A DNA stretch of 64,000 bases, taken from positions 10,396,001-10,460,000 of the forward strand of contig JASXTE010000012.1 in NCBI GenBank assembly GCA_030280995.1, given 5' to 3'. The notes under the pieces were generated by a model. The model was not told the DNA's origin. It was given only the letters and a program-made list of their open reading frames with translations, and ran no database searches. The DNA is from Hemileia vastatrix. Taxonomy: Eukaryota; Basidiomycota; Pucciniomycetes; Pucciniales; Zaghouaniaceae. The translations under genes and the position numbers were made by a program. This document shows, in pieces, positions 23,126 to 36,112 of this stretch. How positions within the stretch are numbered: the first letter of the stretch is position 1; every line of letters starts with the position of its first letter.

Positions 23126-23960
23126 AATGAGTATATTAAAATATAATAAAATCAAATCAATTTAAAAAATTACATAATATAACATAAAATCAATTTAAAC
23201 TGATTTTTTTTAAATATTTTATTCAATATAAACTTTAATATTTATATGCAATTTATTTTTTTGTATGCATATTAAATATGATATTGAATATGAATATGCA
23301 ATATGATTTTCTATATGCATTTTCAATATAAATTTTTTATGCATATTTTCTTGGTCAAACATTCAAAATTATTTTCATTATATATATGAATGATAATTTC
23401 ACATTAACATATTGAATACCACTCAAAAAGTGAATATTCAATTTCACTTTTTGTGACTCAAAATAATGTTACATGACTAAAAAGTATCAAAAAGTGAATG
23501 AAAAAATTCAATTCATTATAGTTCTCTGTAATGTGTAGTTTTGAAAATTCTGGTAATTTTTTTCAAACAATATTAAATATTTAAATATGATTTTTAATAT
23601 GTTTCAATCTATTTTAAATAAGTAATAAATTAGAGTAAAAATATCACTTGAAAAATTGAAAGTTTTAAATGAGTTTTCAAGTTAATCTTGAACTATAATT
23701 TGAAAATACTGAGTTAAAATTATGTGCCTATGGTGTACAGTGTTTGGAATGATTACTGAAACTTTTTTCATTCAAAATTTAAGATGAGTTAATTTCACTT
23801 TCATTATGATACCACAAAAGATTAAGCTAGGTTTTTACAATAGTTAAAGTTGTTTTCAAGCACATTTCAGTAGGAATACCATGAAAGTTCAGTCTGAGTT
23901 CCATCTCACTTCAAGTTGAGGACTTGCTAGCAAGTTTCCCCAAAATATCATGTGGTGAAT

Positions 23961-25330
23961 AAAGTTTCCCTCAGAAAATTTATCTAAAAGATTGACTTTT
24001 GTTTTTTTATGAAGTTTTGTTTATATGAACAGAGTTTATAAATGATTCCCTGGAGTAGAGACCTTTTCAATGATACCCTATAAGTATTTCTTTATGAGTT
24101 ATTTAATATTAATGATGAGTTATATAAAAAAGTGTTATTTCATAAGGGTATGAAAAAATATGAAAATTTTATGTAAATGTGATGATGGTAGTTGTTAATA
24201 TATCTTGTTAAATATATTGGGTATCCCTACTAATTTTGAGTCTACAGCCTTTATATTCATATTCAATTCTTGTGCCCCCCTTTTCCCTCCAGAGTCCATC
24301 CAGAGTATCCCAGAGCTTGTATGGACTTCCAGATTCAAATAGAACCTTAAAAAACTAAAGAAAATCTGCAAAAGTTACAGATGATAGCTTTACATCTTGA
24401 GAGCCTCACATTTAATTTTGGTAGCCAGAACAACTGTATTTACTGAGCTAAAAAACATTGAAGCTAAGTATACTCTTAAAAATCAGAAATAATCAAAAAT
24501 AATTTATAAAATTATTAAAAATATAGAAAATTTTTAAAAATTCGCCAAAAAATTTTAAAGGCTCTTGAGACTCCAGAATTTCATTTCCATGCACTTTTAA
24601 ACCTATACTTGCATTTCTTAACCATTAAATAAATGTTTCATCTTGACTTGTATAATTGACCCATTTTTTCCAATATTACCATCCATTATTTTAATTTTAA
24701 AAATTATATAAAAATATATTGGCCTTTCCAATCTCTATAAAATCATAAAAATTTAATAAATATTATTTATAAGTGCCATACTAAACTTCAGACTTCCACA
24801 ATGTGACTAGACTATGCATATAGAAGCTGTAGATTTGAATTAGAAAATAGCATACAACAGCAGGGAAAAGCATAAAAAACAATACAGTAATATAATGTAT
24901 AAAAACCATCTTTATGATAACATTTTACAATTTGTAATATTATTATAGATATAAATTTTTTTACTTAACACTCCATATATTTTACACAACAACTTACAGA
25001 TATAAACTCATAGGGTATCATTAGAAAGGTCTCAACTCCAGGGAATCATTTCTAACATCTTCTCAAAAAATTAGAAACTTTATAAAAACATATAAATTCA
25101 ATCATTTAAATAAATTTTCACTTGTACAAGTTTTTTTTGTATTTCTTCATATTAACATAAGAACACCAATTCTAATATCTCAAAACCTTTAAAAATAACT
25201 GTTAAAAAAGTCATTTTCTTATCAAGTAGACATTTTAGCTTAGTTTATTGTGAACTCCTATTTTACTTATAGGGAAAGGTTTTTCTCAGATTTATACAAC
25301 TCCCTTGGATTCTGCTTACAGAAAGGTGGA
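23961..25330. repeat. Inverted-repeat element, copy related to 28650-29740
   Basis: Sequence around 24040-24110 (aatgattccctggag, gagacctttt, atgataccctat) recurs inverted at 24990-25060, so the block is a foldback. Its right part (25240-25330, ending in the inverse of AGCAGAATCCAAGGGA) and its middle (24210-24600, with ccctactaattttga and cttgtatggacttccaga) both match 28650-29740. Interior has no coding frame. Confidence 0.55.
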
Positions 25331-25458
25331 TGTAATAGTATTTCTACAATGTAAAATATCCATGAGATCAAGGGCCTGAGCACTAGCAGTTGTTTGAAGC
25401 TTTTGAAAAAGTGAAAGACTCATTTTAGTGTTTAAGGAAAAAATATATGCGCAGGAGT

Positions 25459-26360
25459 AATAAAGGATGGGAGGAATTAAGGGTTGGAGTATGGTTTTAG
25501 GGAGGACTTAAGACTTAATTCATGGTGTACTGTGTGTGTATAAATAAGCCCCTAAGGATTAGGTGAAGAAAAATTTAAAGGTATGAGGGAGTGTGTACCT
25601 AATTCTGACTAATCAAGTAAAGTAGAAGAGGTGCTTGAAAGGCCTGGATGTACTCAAAAGTTGGCCTGTTAATGAAAAACAGGCTTTTGAAGTATACCCT
25701 TATTTATCATAGTAGGGGGTGACAAACATTACCATATAGGCCTGGAAGACTTCAGTCTCAAAACACCATTCTAAGAAGCCACCATAAATGGCATACTTGT
25801 GGTTAGACATGTCCGAAATTTGGTCAAATACTTCCTATTCTTGTGCCATAACCCCAACCAAAATTCAGGCCATGACCTGTTTTGCATGCAGAGAATTGTT
25901 ACTTGAAAAGAATAAATGAAACAGTTTTGCCTGAAGTATCATTATACGACTCAACTAGGTGAAAAATCTTAGAGATTACCAAATAAGTAAAACATAATGG
26001 ATCATATTTTAATAAAAATCTAATTAAAAATGATGAACATCAGAATAAGGAAAATAAATATTACCTAGCAGATAAGAAAGACATAATGTTTACCAGAAGC
26101 TGCAATTGATTCATCACTTTTACCCAAAGAGAGTTAAGTGTGGGAGGAATCAGGGATGGGATGAGTTAAGTGTTAGACTATGATGTTAGGGGAACTTAAG
26201 GCTTGATACACCATAATACTGTGTGTGTATAAATAAACTCATGCGGATTAGGTAAAGAAAAATTTTAAGGTATGAGCGTGTGTGCACCTAATTCTGACTA
26301 ATCAAGTTAAGGGTAAGAAGTGCTTGAGGGGCTTGGATGTACCCAACAGATGGTATCTGT
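25459..26360. repeat. Direct repeats ~230 bp, TRIM-like arrangement
   Basis: 25459-25685 and 26133-26360 are direct repeats (tgggaggaat, tgtgtgtataaataa, ctaattctgactaatcaag, ggatgtac) separated by about 450 bp. Each has a TATAAATA. Two short terminal repeats around a short non-coding interior could be a miniature LTR element, but no target duplication or clean TG...CA boundary was found. Confidence 0.4.
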
Positions 26361-26915
26361 AGGTAAAAGCACACTATTAAAGTGTAACAGTTAATGAGGT
26401 ATTTAACTCAAATTAAAATGACTTACTTGGTACCTTGTTTTAGGCTTGTTTGAATGGCATATATGTTAATGTTTGACACATTCTAATATTTTTCCAACTT
26501 TTGGTTGTCTCTTCAGATAAATTGCATCTTTTGTTTCTGAAACAATAGTTTTTTTTAGCCATTATATATTTTTTACATCAATAAATATTTATCTTATTCA
26601 CACATCACTAATTAACCAGATTCATGTCATATAAATATAAAATAAATACTAATACAAATATCTATATAAGTATATGTCATCTACTACAACTTCTAGCCCT
26701 ATAGTATTGTTTAAACTATCCTGGTCATAACAGATAGTATACATTGATTGAAACATTCATTTCTTATTTACCATCTTTGTTTTCTCCAATCAATCGCCAG
26801 GTAGGGCCTTATTTTTATCCTCATTTAAATTCAGTATAGTTAGCTCATTATACTTGATACAATCTTTTTTTCTCCAATCAATAACAAGCCTGAGACCTTT
26901 TTTTCCACTCTTCAA

Positions 26916-28227
26916 TGTGGTACACATCTTGAAGTAACACAATAAAATTCTCAGGAGCCCAGCAAAAGTCTCAATTCTCTAAAGTGCAACAATGGGGCTT
27001 CTAAGAAGGATGGTTACGGAAGCACAACTAAGGGGTTTAAAAGCGCAAGAAAAGATAGACTCTCTGCGCACACTTTTTTAAGGGATGTATGGATATACAA
27101 GCCATGGAAAGTAAAGAACAGAGGGAAATGCATACTGAATTATGGGATAAGAGGACATGGGATGTACTTGTGAAAGCTATGGTTAGTTCTAGACGCATAA
27201 TATGGAGTTAGGAAGCATCAATAAGCAATGGTATAAAAATCATTATTAGATAAGTGCAATGCCTTTTTGGGAAAATATGCATCCTCCCAAGGAGATGGAA
27301 AAACAATTCAAAGAGAAAAGGTAGCTCTAGGAAGACAAATAAATTGTGAGTAAGACTCAAAGAAGGGTTAAGCAAGTAATATCTGAAATAGGTAAGTCAT
27401 TTGCTTAGCACGGACTTTTTCACTATTAGTAGGGATTCATGTGGTGAGCATGGGTTATAAAATAGGTATGAAGGTGGTAAAGTACCTATTATTAAGTCAG
27501 GATTCTCAAGAAACATAGGGTATTTACAGGAAAGTGGTGCATCAGGAGCTAATAGTTGTTCTTGTCTAGATGTTTCAGGTGCTATTAGAACCAAGAATTA
27601 TGCTAACAAATTTACATAGCTTATTGAGATACATAGTTAGTGTTTGATATTTTGTATTAGCGCTAAAATTGTGTAAGAAAGCCAGTAGGGGAAGGAAACA
27701 TAGGAAAGGGGCTCTGAACATACAAATGTATATAAGATCACTCTCTTTTAAAAGTGAAGGAGGAAGAGAAAAAAATAGAGTAGATATTTTTGATATAGAT
27801 AAAAAATATAGAGTAGATATTTTTGATATAGATAGAATAGAAATAGATATATTTTATTTTTTTACATAATGGGTGTGCATACCAGAAGTAGCGCTGTAGA
27901 GTTATGTTATTGCTACAGTAAGGATAGTATTAGATATAGCTCTTCAAAGGGGAGTGATTGAGAATACTAGCACTTACTGTGAGTAGATATAGGCACCAGA
28001 TTGATTAATTATATTAAAGTATATTTCCCCTTTTTCATTTAAAGATCTCTACAAACTTATCCTACTTTATTCTCCAATAAATTTAGATAACCAAACTTAT
28101 AATATGTGCTTTCACTTTCTTTAAAATTAGAGTGGCAGGCACTTTTTTTTTATTCTTTAAAAGAGAAGAACCAACCCATCTTGGATTGTGTCTATAGCTT
28201 AATATTATAGAACAGTTTCCTTCTACA
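26916..28227 (+). repeat. 5' LTR of element B
   Basis: 1312 bp. TATA-like TATATAAG at about 27729. A 36-bp unit (agtagatatttttgatatag) is duplicated at 27778-27830 here but single in the 3' LTR. Open frames inside it are incidental. Confidence 0.85.
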
Positions 28228-28229
28228 AT

Positions 28230-28246
28230 TGGTGTCCCAACAGTGG
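28230..28246 (+). promoter_or_regulatory. Primer-binding site of element B
   Basis: TGGTGTCCCAACAGTGG begins three bases after the LTR, the usual place and form of a tRNA primer-binding site. Confidence 0.6.
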
Positions 28247-28649
28247 CAGCCATATTTTAAGCTTGGTTATTATTTTGTTTTTCAGGGTTTTTTCAAAGAG
28301 GATGTAATCAAGCCAGTGCTTCAAAGGAAGAGTCATAGGGTCTGCAACAATTGGATCAAGCTGTTATCAGAGGATAGCTTAGGGCTGTATTAGAGAATAT
28401 AGTCAGTATAATCTTTTAGTTCTTATTTGGTTTTTTTATTGTTTTAGTAGTTAAAAGGTAGAATGGAACCTACAGCTCCTACTTCTAAAGTCACTTGGGA
28501 GAGGGATATATTTCCCAATTCTACAGTGTTAATAATGCCTAAGGTTTCAAAAATTATTAGGTGCAAGGATTAAAGCTTGCGGTTTACTGGAATTAACACT
28601 CAAAAGTGTTTGAGGAGATTTGAGCATGCGGTGTTGTAGAAAGACTCTG

Positions 28650-29740
28650 AAAGTTTCCTTGCTTTAAGCAGAATCCAAGGGATTTGGATAAACCATAAAA
28701 ATATCTGTCCCTTTAAGTAATAAAGAGTTCACAATTATCTAAGCTATAACCTCTACTTTATATAAAATTACCAATTAACTATTTGTTATTAATGGTGTTG
28801 AGATGGAGAATAAGTGTTCTTTATAATGAGGTTGGAAAACACAACAGTGAAATTTTATTTTGAAAAGTTATATAAATGATTGAATAATATTTTTATGTAG
28901 CTTTTATTTGATAAGATTCAGTTGTTAAAATTTGATCCCTGTTTATGAGACCTTTATAATGGTACCCTAAATGTTAATATTTATGATGATAAGTGAATTC
29001 AATATATTGTTATGTAAAAGTGTTATATTTATAAGAGTATTACAATTTTATAATTTATTATGAAAATAATAAATGATTGTTATAATATATATTGCTGTGG
29101 TTGGTTGTTGTATTATGAATGTAAAGATACAAGTTTTTTGATCCTATTATGTCTAATTTTGAATCTACAGGATTTATATGCATAGTTTGTCATGTGCCCT
29201 ACTTTCACTAACTGGAACATTATGGAGCTTGTCTGGAGATCACTGGAGTTTGTACAGAGCTTGTACGGACTTCCAGACTCAATTAGAACCTTTAGAATAT
29301 CAATAAGAAATCTAGAAAAATTACAGATGATGTAGTTACTTCTCTTTTATATTCCATTATAAATTTTGTAGCCTGCGCAATCCTTATCACCTAGTAAAAA
29401 ATTATCAAAGTCAAGCAGATTATGAAAAATCAAAAATACTTTATAAAATTATTGAAAATAGTAAAGAAATAGTAAAAAATCCACAAAAACTCTCAAAGGT
29501 TCTTGAAACTCCTGAATTTAATTTCAATTCATTTCCTGTCTAGTAATTAATTTTTAAATCTTGACCCATAAAATTAACCCTTTTTAACCACTTTTAATAC
29601 TCAATTTATTTAATATAACTATTTTAAAATTTGATTTGAATTTCCAATCTAAACAATCATTCACCAAAAATCCATTTTTACTAAACTTAAGTGCCCTAAT
29701 AAACTTAGACTACCACAGTAGAAGTACATGGAGCATCAGA
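28650..29740. repeat. Leader insertion, copy of the 24-25.3 kb repeat
   Basis: About 1.1 kb between the LTR and gag matches the foldback block at 23961-25330 (aagcagaatccaaggga, agcttgtacggacttccaga, ctactaattttga-like words). It looks like an insertion in the leader of element B rather than part of it. Confidence 0.45.
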
Positions 29741-31090
29741 TTATGATATGGTGCACCAAGTGTTATTTTTTGTCACAGATGAATGTAAAGACAATCTAGA
29801 GGAGCTGAATGTTTATGAGAAACACAACTTGATGGCTCTGAAAGTGCATATGTTAAATATATGGCCTAAACTTACTGAGGAAACTAGGTATACAATCAAG
29901 GATCTAGATGTCTTGGTAACTACGGCAAAAGCTAAAGGATGTGTGAGAGACCCTAAATATTTTAAAAAAATTTGACAAGAATTTGATCAAGTAGTAGATT
30001 ATTTGGTCAGTAATGAAGACTTTAGTGATACTACTGCATTTTTACCTTGGTTTTGTGAGGTGCTAGTTCCTGAGGTTGAAGATTGGGTGAAAAGAAGCCT
30101 TGATAACAAAGGAAAATTGCTTAGGAAGAGGAACAGGGATTATAAGTATCCAGGGTTAGAGGAAGTGGAAATGGCTTTTGAAGCAGAAATGAAGTTGTGT
30201 AAGGTAGAGCTCCAAGAATCAAGGTTTTCTTTAGAGAATTTAGAGGTAATAGAGGTTTCTCCTAGTACTGGATCACCTTTATCAGTGTCAACTCCAAAAG
30301 AAAAGGCAATGTCACAGGATTAAAAATCAGTGATGGCAAGAATTGAAGAGTTGGAGAAGAATTTGAGTGAAGCAGCTAAACCCAAGCCTAGATTAACTCC
30401 TAAACTGTCATGGTTTTCTTCTATGATATGTCATTATTGTAATAAAGAAGGTCATACACAGATGAGGTTTAATGCGCTTCAGAAAGACAAAGTTGACAAG
30501 GCAGTCTTTGAGGTTGGTACAGATTTAATTTTAGAGGATTTAAAAAAGCTTGTTATGGAAAAGGATTGAGGGATGCAAGATAAGTTCATTTATCATATTA
30601 ACAAGAAATCTATGGAGGTCAAGTCTAGTAAGGGCAAGGAGCCTGCGGATAAAAACTCAAAGTCAGTAAACTTTGGAGTCACTTGTGCAGTATTGGATTT
30701 CAAGTTCAAAGAGGGGGCAGTTTCAGCACCACTCACTACAGCGCGGTTGGAGATGTTTTCAGCCAAACATAAGAAAATGGCTCCACCAACTGTTAGTAGG
30801 CCAAGAAGGGCTGGCTACAAGTATTAAAATCCAGTGGAAATGGGGGAAGTAGGGTATACTACATGAGAAAATACACCAGTACCACCTGAGGATGTGGAAA
30901 TGGAAGATGAATCTGCAAATAAAATGGATCATTATATTGATCACTATATTGAAGAACAACTGTTAGAGAAGCCAGAGGTAGTTCAGAAAAGAGCAGTACT
31001 GGAAGAAGGGATGCCTGGAGTGAAGCATAATACTCCAAAGAATTGGTCAGGTAGGGCCAAAGCTGGAGAAAAGATGACTAAACTAAAATA
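29730..31090 (+). pseudogene. Gag of element B
   Basis: One reading frame series broken by at least five stops covers a capsid-like region (EETRYTIKDLDVLVTTAKAKG, then SDTTAFLPWFCEVLVPEVEDW) and a degenerate zinc knuckle CHYCNKEGHTQMRF, in which the last Cys of C-x2-C-x4-H-x4-C reads Phe. Lys/Glu-rich tail follows. Homologous in layout to gag of element C. Dead as read. Confidence 0.65.
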
Positions 31091-31826
31091 GAGGATTCAG
31101 AACCCAGTTAATGCAAAATATCCTAGGGTAGCTGAAGATTTAATTTCAGAATGTCTTAAAACAACAGTTTAAGTGCCATTAGGGGTGTTAATGGCACTAG
31201 TGCTAGACATAGCAAATGGCATAGTAGATAGATGTAGGAAGAAAAGAGTTGTGAATTGTGTTTAGTATGATTTAGAAGAACATTAATTTCAACCAGTTGT
31301 GGGACTATCAAAGGTGCCACACTATGCAGGGCCATTAGGGTTTTTTATTGTTATCATTAATGGGAATCAGATCAGAGTAATAGTAGATACTGGTTCTCAG
31401 ATAAATGTAGTTTCTGCAGAGGATTCTGTGGATTAAGGTTTTTCAGTAAAAGATGGTGAAGGAACTGTGGCAGGTATTGGAGGTGGTATGTTACCCATTA
31501 TAGGGGTAGCTGAATATGTGAAGACGTGAGTTACAGGAGCGTCAAGAGATATACACTTTTATGTTCCTATGGGTGTAGTGAAACCAGTTTTGGGAATGCC
31601 GTTTTTGATGGATTATTCTGCAACAATATATTATTTTTTGAATAAGACTATAGGGATTAGGATTATGGGTGATGATAGTATTCCAGTAACAGCAGTCTTA
31701 GCAGTGCCTAAGGATAGTGGCTGGGAAACTAAGTATGTTGGATCTGTGAGTTTGGAGAAAGAAAGAGAGTTTTATGAGGATGAAAGGAATGGGAGACCAC
31801 CAGTGAGGCCCCAATCTTTTCATTAG
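31091..31826 (+). pseudogene. Aspartic protease of element B
   Basis: The frame shows GNQIRVIVDTGSQINVVSA (catalytic Asp-Thr-Gly at about 31385), VAGIGGG, GVAEYVKT and then GVVKPVLGMPFLMDYSA and PKDSGWETK. Four or more stops interrupt it. It is the counterpart of the element-C protease. Confidence 0.7.
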
Positions 31827-32101
31827 GGTCTGTCATTCTATGTATTACTATATCCCATAGTGAGAAGAGCCCTGATAGTGATCAGTCATACCAAGAAGGG
31901 ATACATAAATTGGGAGTTCACAGGTGTTTTGGTAATACTACTATAGAGTGTATCGTGCCTTGACTTTTTAATTTCTTTGATTATGTATTTTTTTATACTT
32001 CAATTAGGAAGAAAAGACAAAAATATGATGTAGTTACAACTTGGAGTTATATTAGAAAAGGTCTAATATTAATTAATGAAGGCAGCAGCTGGTTCTTTCT
32101 A

Positions 32102-33785
32102 GTGTCAAAGTATAAACCAGTAGCAGTTAAGGGTAAACCAGTAAATGTACCAATGCAAGATTTGAAACCTCCTTTTCAGAGGCCTGAGCTATCAAGAAAT
32201 TCTTATGAAACTCCTTTAAAAAAGTTTCCACTAGAATTTATGCCTACAGATAGGATAACTCTAGAAAGAATTCAGATGGTTAATTTTGGGCAAGAAGGTT
32301 GGTTGTTGCAGGAGGAAAAGAATTTACTGTTATATGTTATGGTACTTAGGGAAAAAGCTATTGTGTTTTCAGAAGAAGAAAAAGTTTCATTAAAGCACTC
32401 TTATTGGAAACCTTATGTTTTTCCAGTTATATTTCATGCGCTGTGGCGAAAGAAAAAATTTCCTATACCTGCAGCAATAAGAGTAGAATATACAGAATTA
32501 ATTAGGGAAAGTTTAAGTTCTGGCTTGTATGAACAATCAATGTCTAGCTACTCAAGTCCAGTATTTTTTTTGTCAAGCATAATGGCTAATTAAGGGTTTT
32601 TCATGACTTAAGAGAAATGTACAAGGTTACGGTTAAGGATGCAGGATTACCATCAATGCCAGAAGAATTTGTGGAATCTTTTTCAGGTCAAGCATGGTAC
32701 AGATTATGATATATAATGGGATGATATGATGAGAGCGAGTTAGATATGTTGTCAAGGCCAATGACTACATTTGAAAATCCATTGGGGAGCTTCAGGTTAA
32801 CAAGGTTACCACAAGGTGCTGCAAACTCAGTGGCAGTATATCAGGCACAAATGATGTGGATATTACAGGATAAAATTACAGATCATGTAGGAATTTTTAT
32901 TGACAATTGTGGTATAAAAGGAACAATAACTGACTATTACAGGGAGGTTCTAGAGGATAAACCAAGCATAAGGAGGTTTATTTGGGAATACACAATTACT
33001 CTTGAAAGGGTACTTTTTAGGATAGAAGAGGCTGGTTTGACAGTCTCAGGGTCAAAATTTTCTTGTTGCGTACCAGCGCTAAATATTGTTGGTCATGTTG
33101 TATGTAGGAAGGGAAGAATAATCACAGAGAAGCAGAAAAACAAGGAACTTATGTGGCCAAGACCAAGAAACACTAAAGAAGCTAGGAGGATTTTAGGTAT
33201 TTTCACCTATGTGATAATTTTCATTTGTGATTTTGCCTTGTTATCTTCTCAATTAAGGCATGTGACAAGAAGGATGTTTTATGGGATTGGAAAGAGGAAT
33301 GTGAAGAATCCTTTGAGTTGTTAAAAAGGATAGTAGGGAAAGAAATTCTTTTAAAGAAACTGGAATACAGGCAAGGTGCTGGAAAGATTACTCTAGAAGT
33401 AGATTCAAGTGTGTCTGCAGTAGGCGCAGTTTTGATGCAAGAGGACAAAGAAGGAAATGATAGAACTTTCCTTTATGAATCAAAGACTTTTAAAAAGGTG
33501 GAGTCTAGATACTCTCAATCTAAGTTAGAGTTGTGTGGGGTTGCAAAGATTTTGAAGAAGTTGAAATGGATGCTTTGGGGGCAACATTTTAAGTTGCAGG
33601 TTGATGCACTATCTTTGGTGCAAAAGATCAGTAGTCTAAGTTTACCAGATGTGCCAATGACTATATGGGTGGTGCAGATCAATTTATTTTATTTTGATTT
33701 AGTCCATAAACCAGGAGAATTTTTATCAATGCCAGACTCCTTGTCAAGAAGGCCATTTTGTAAAGAGGATTCTGAGGAAGAATAA
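32102..33785 (+). pseudogene. Reverse transcriptase and RNase H of element B
   Basis: Upstream fingers carry FPIPAAIRVEYTELIRE; the palm reads FENPLGSFRLTRLPQGAANS and GIFIDNCGIKG, where the FIDD-type catalytic pair has become Asp-Asn. RNase H follows from 33385 with LEVDSSVSAVGAVLMQEDK, ESRYSQSKLELCGV and LQVDALSLV. The LPQGAANS and FIDx-GIKG signatures mark a Ty3 clade common in basidiomycetes and distinct from chromoviruses. A stretch near 32593-32745 and another near 33320 break the frame. Confidence 0.75.
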
Positions 33786-34202
33786 TTTGAAGAAGATAAG
33801 AGGTGGATAAATGGAATAGATTGTTGTTATCAAAGGTTTAGAAATGGGAAAAATTTCATCCACAAAGATGTAAAATTAGATACTAGCATCTGGGAAAATG
33901 TGAAACTAGCAACTAATGTCCGCAAAGACGTAAAACTAATGGCCAATGTCTGAAAACACAAAAAACTATCATCAGTGTTTTTAGGCAGTGTCTGAAATGA
34001 CGTTAAACTAAGAAGGTTTAAGGAAAGTGATCATGATGAGATCAATGCGCAAGATTTTGATGTCGAAGCTAATGTATTAACAAGAGGAACTTCAGGTAAA
34101 GCAATTCAGGAATCAGAAAAAGAGGATAATGGATTGACATCAAGTAATGAATAATATACACTCTCAGAGGATGGGGATTTAGTCAAGGAGCCAATTGAGC
34201 AA

Positions 34203-35366
34203 ATGGATTGCCTGAGAAAGTATCTGGAAGAAGATAGTCTACCAGAAAATTGTGATGAAGACACATGGTGCAAAGTAAGGAAGCTTGCTAAATATTATTT
34301 TATTAAAGATGGATGGGTATTGAGGGAATGTTTTTCTACACCACAATTAGTAATAACAGATAGAGCTAGGAAAGAAAATATTCTTAAAGAATTACATGAG
34401 AATTCGGGACATAGGGGACAAGATGAAACTTCTAGAAGAATCAAAGAACAATTTTGGTGGCCAAATATGAGAGCTGAGGTAAAGGGTTGGGCTCAATATT
34501 ACCTGGAATGTAAGAGCAGAAGTTATAGAAAGCCTAAAGAAAAGGGGATGGCAATGAGAAAGGATACTGTTTTTGGTAGGATTAGATTGGATGCAGTTCA
34601 TATTAAAAAAGGATTCTTTAAGTACTTGGTTGTGGCCAGGGATGATCTTTCAGGATGGGTTGAAGCAGTGCCTTTAGTAAACCTTAAGGCCATTAATATA
34701 GCTGAATTTTTAAAGAAGGAATGGGTGTATAGATATGGAGTAATAAAAATGGTAGCTTTGGATGGGGGAACTGAATTTTCTGGTGAGTTTAAATAATTTT
34801 TGAAAGGGATTAGTGCTAAAATTCAAGTTGCTACACCGTATTATCCAGAGACAGAAGGTTTCATAGAGAGAGGGAATCAAGCGATAAAAGATGCATTAGT
34901 TAAGCTATGTGGAACTAATGGGGGAAAAAGGAAGAACTATTTGCCTTTAGTATTATTTACAGATAGGATTTCAGTGAAAAGGATGACAGGTTTTTCACCT
35001 TATGAAATTATGTTTGGTCAAAGGGTGGTAATACCTATTGAGCTGGAAGCTGGATCTTTTCCAGGATGTGATTGGGATAATATGTGCTCAACTGAAGATT
35101 TAGTTTTAGCAAGAGTAGCGCAACTTGAAAGAAAGGATGAATTTGTGGGAAAGGCATATGAAAGAATGATGCAAATTTGGGATAAATCAGTTAAATATTG
35201 GGATGAGCACTTAGTGCATAGGTTAAGGGAACCATTGAAACCAGGGGGCTTGGTATTAGTATACAACAGAAGTCTTGAAATTCAATGGGGTAACTGTTTG
35301 AAGACAGGTGGAACAGTCATTATAGCATCAGAAAACAAATTACTGGAGGAATTGGATGGTACTTAA
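34203..35366 (+). pseudogene. Integrase of element B
   Basis: Zinc-binding region: ELHENSGHRGQDETSRRI, FWWPNMRAEVKGWAQYYLEC (the second of the paired Cys reads Ser in CKSRS). Catalytic core: RLDAVHIKKGFFKYLVVARD, LDGGTEFSGEF, then a TAA at 34794-34796, then PETEGFIERGNQAIKD, so the D-D-E residues are present but split by a stop. C-terminal part continues to a TAA at 35366. No chromodomain follows. Confidence 0.75.
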
Positions 35367-36112
35367 TTGAAGTGACCTATAGTGGCTGATAAGATCAAAA
35401 GATTCTACTCAAGAGAGGTACCAGTGAGGCAAGAATAACCTCCAGAATGAGGTAAAACTATCAAAAAAATAACCTCCAGGAAAGGATGAACTAATAACAT
35501 TATTTACAGTTTCTCCAGAAAGAGTATAAAATATTATCACTATGTTAATTTTTTTTGGACTCATAGGATGTTATGAAACAGCTGTGATGTATAGGGCTCT
35601 AGCAATGGCAGAGCAACTATTTCTTAACAGGCAGTTGGCAATAGCTACTAGAGTAGATTTTTATGGAGTGGAGATTTAACGCTGTACAAGGGGATATGAA
35701 GAAGTGGATGAGCTAGATAGAGGAAAGGCTGTCTGGGCAAATCAGAAGGCTACCGGGGACTTAGTGGAAGGTGGTTACTTTAGCTGAAGAAGGTTGGAAG
35801 ATGGAGCACCCAAGATTTAGGCATCTAGTTTCTTGTAAAATCTCTTATGATGTAGGTTAATTTTTTTAAGATAGTAGAGGGAGCACAGTCAAGCGCTCTC
35901 TGACTCTCTAAGAAGGTGCTCATGGAAAAGGCAAGGGTGTTTCAAGTGCCACATGCTTTGCTCATGGTTTATGAAAAATTTAAAATTATTTTTTGAGGAA
36001 GTTTAGCATAGTTAATGAGGGAAAGTATGTACAAAGCACTAGAGTTGCAATGCTAATCAGAAGATAATGATTAATTGGAATCACCATCAAAACTGGAAGG
36101 GTATCCTTTCCA
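35367..36112. other. Element B, post-pol DNA without a frame
   Basis: No open frame of note. Scattered words such as ggagcaccaagattt suggest decayed coding sequence, but nothing can be assigned. Confidence 0.35.

Larger units (their letters stand above)
14603..23957. mobile_element. Candidate 9.35-kb CACTA-like element with nested insertions
   Basis: The left end (CACCACACAATATATTGGGG, then a CTAGTAAGTCC palindrome and tggaactca repeats) and the right end at 23957 (complement of CACCACATGATATTTTGGGG, with GCTAGCAAGTCC and tggaactcagactgaac) are inverted copies over about 90 bp. Both are flanked by AAT (14600-14602, 23958-23960). Internal sequence is very AT-rich and shows no transposase I can recognise. 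The TIR pairing could also join two separate elements, and the 3-bp match alone has a 1 in 64 chance. Confidence 0.5.

Noticed and set aside
26916..28227. Frames at 27397-27869 as genes
   Set aside because: They lie within LTR-B and are broken in the second LTR copy.
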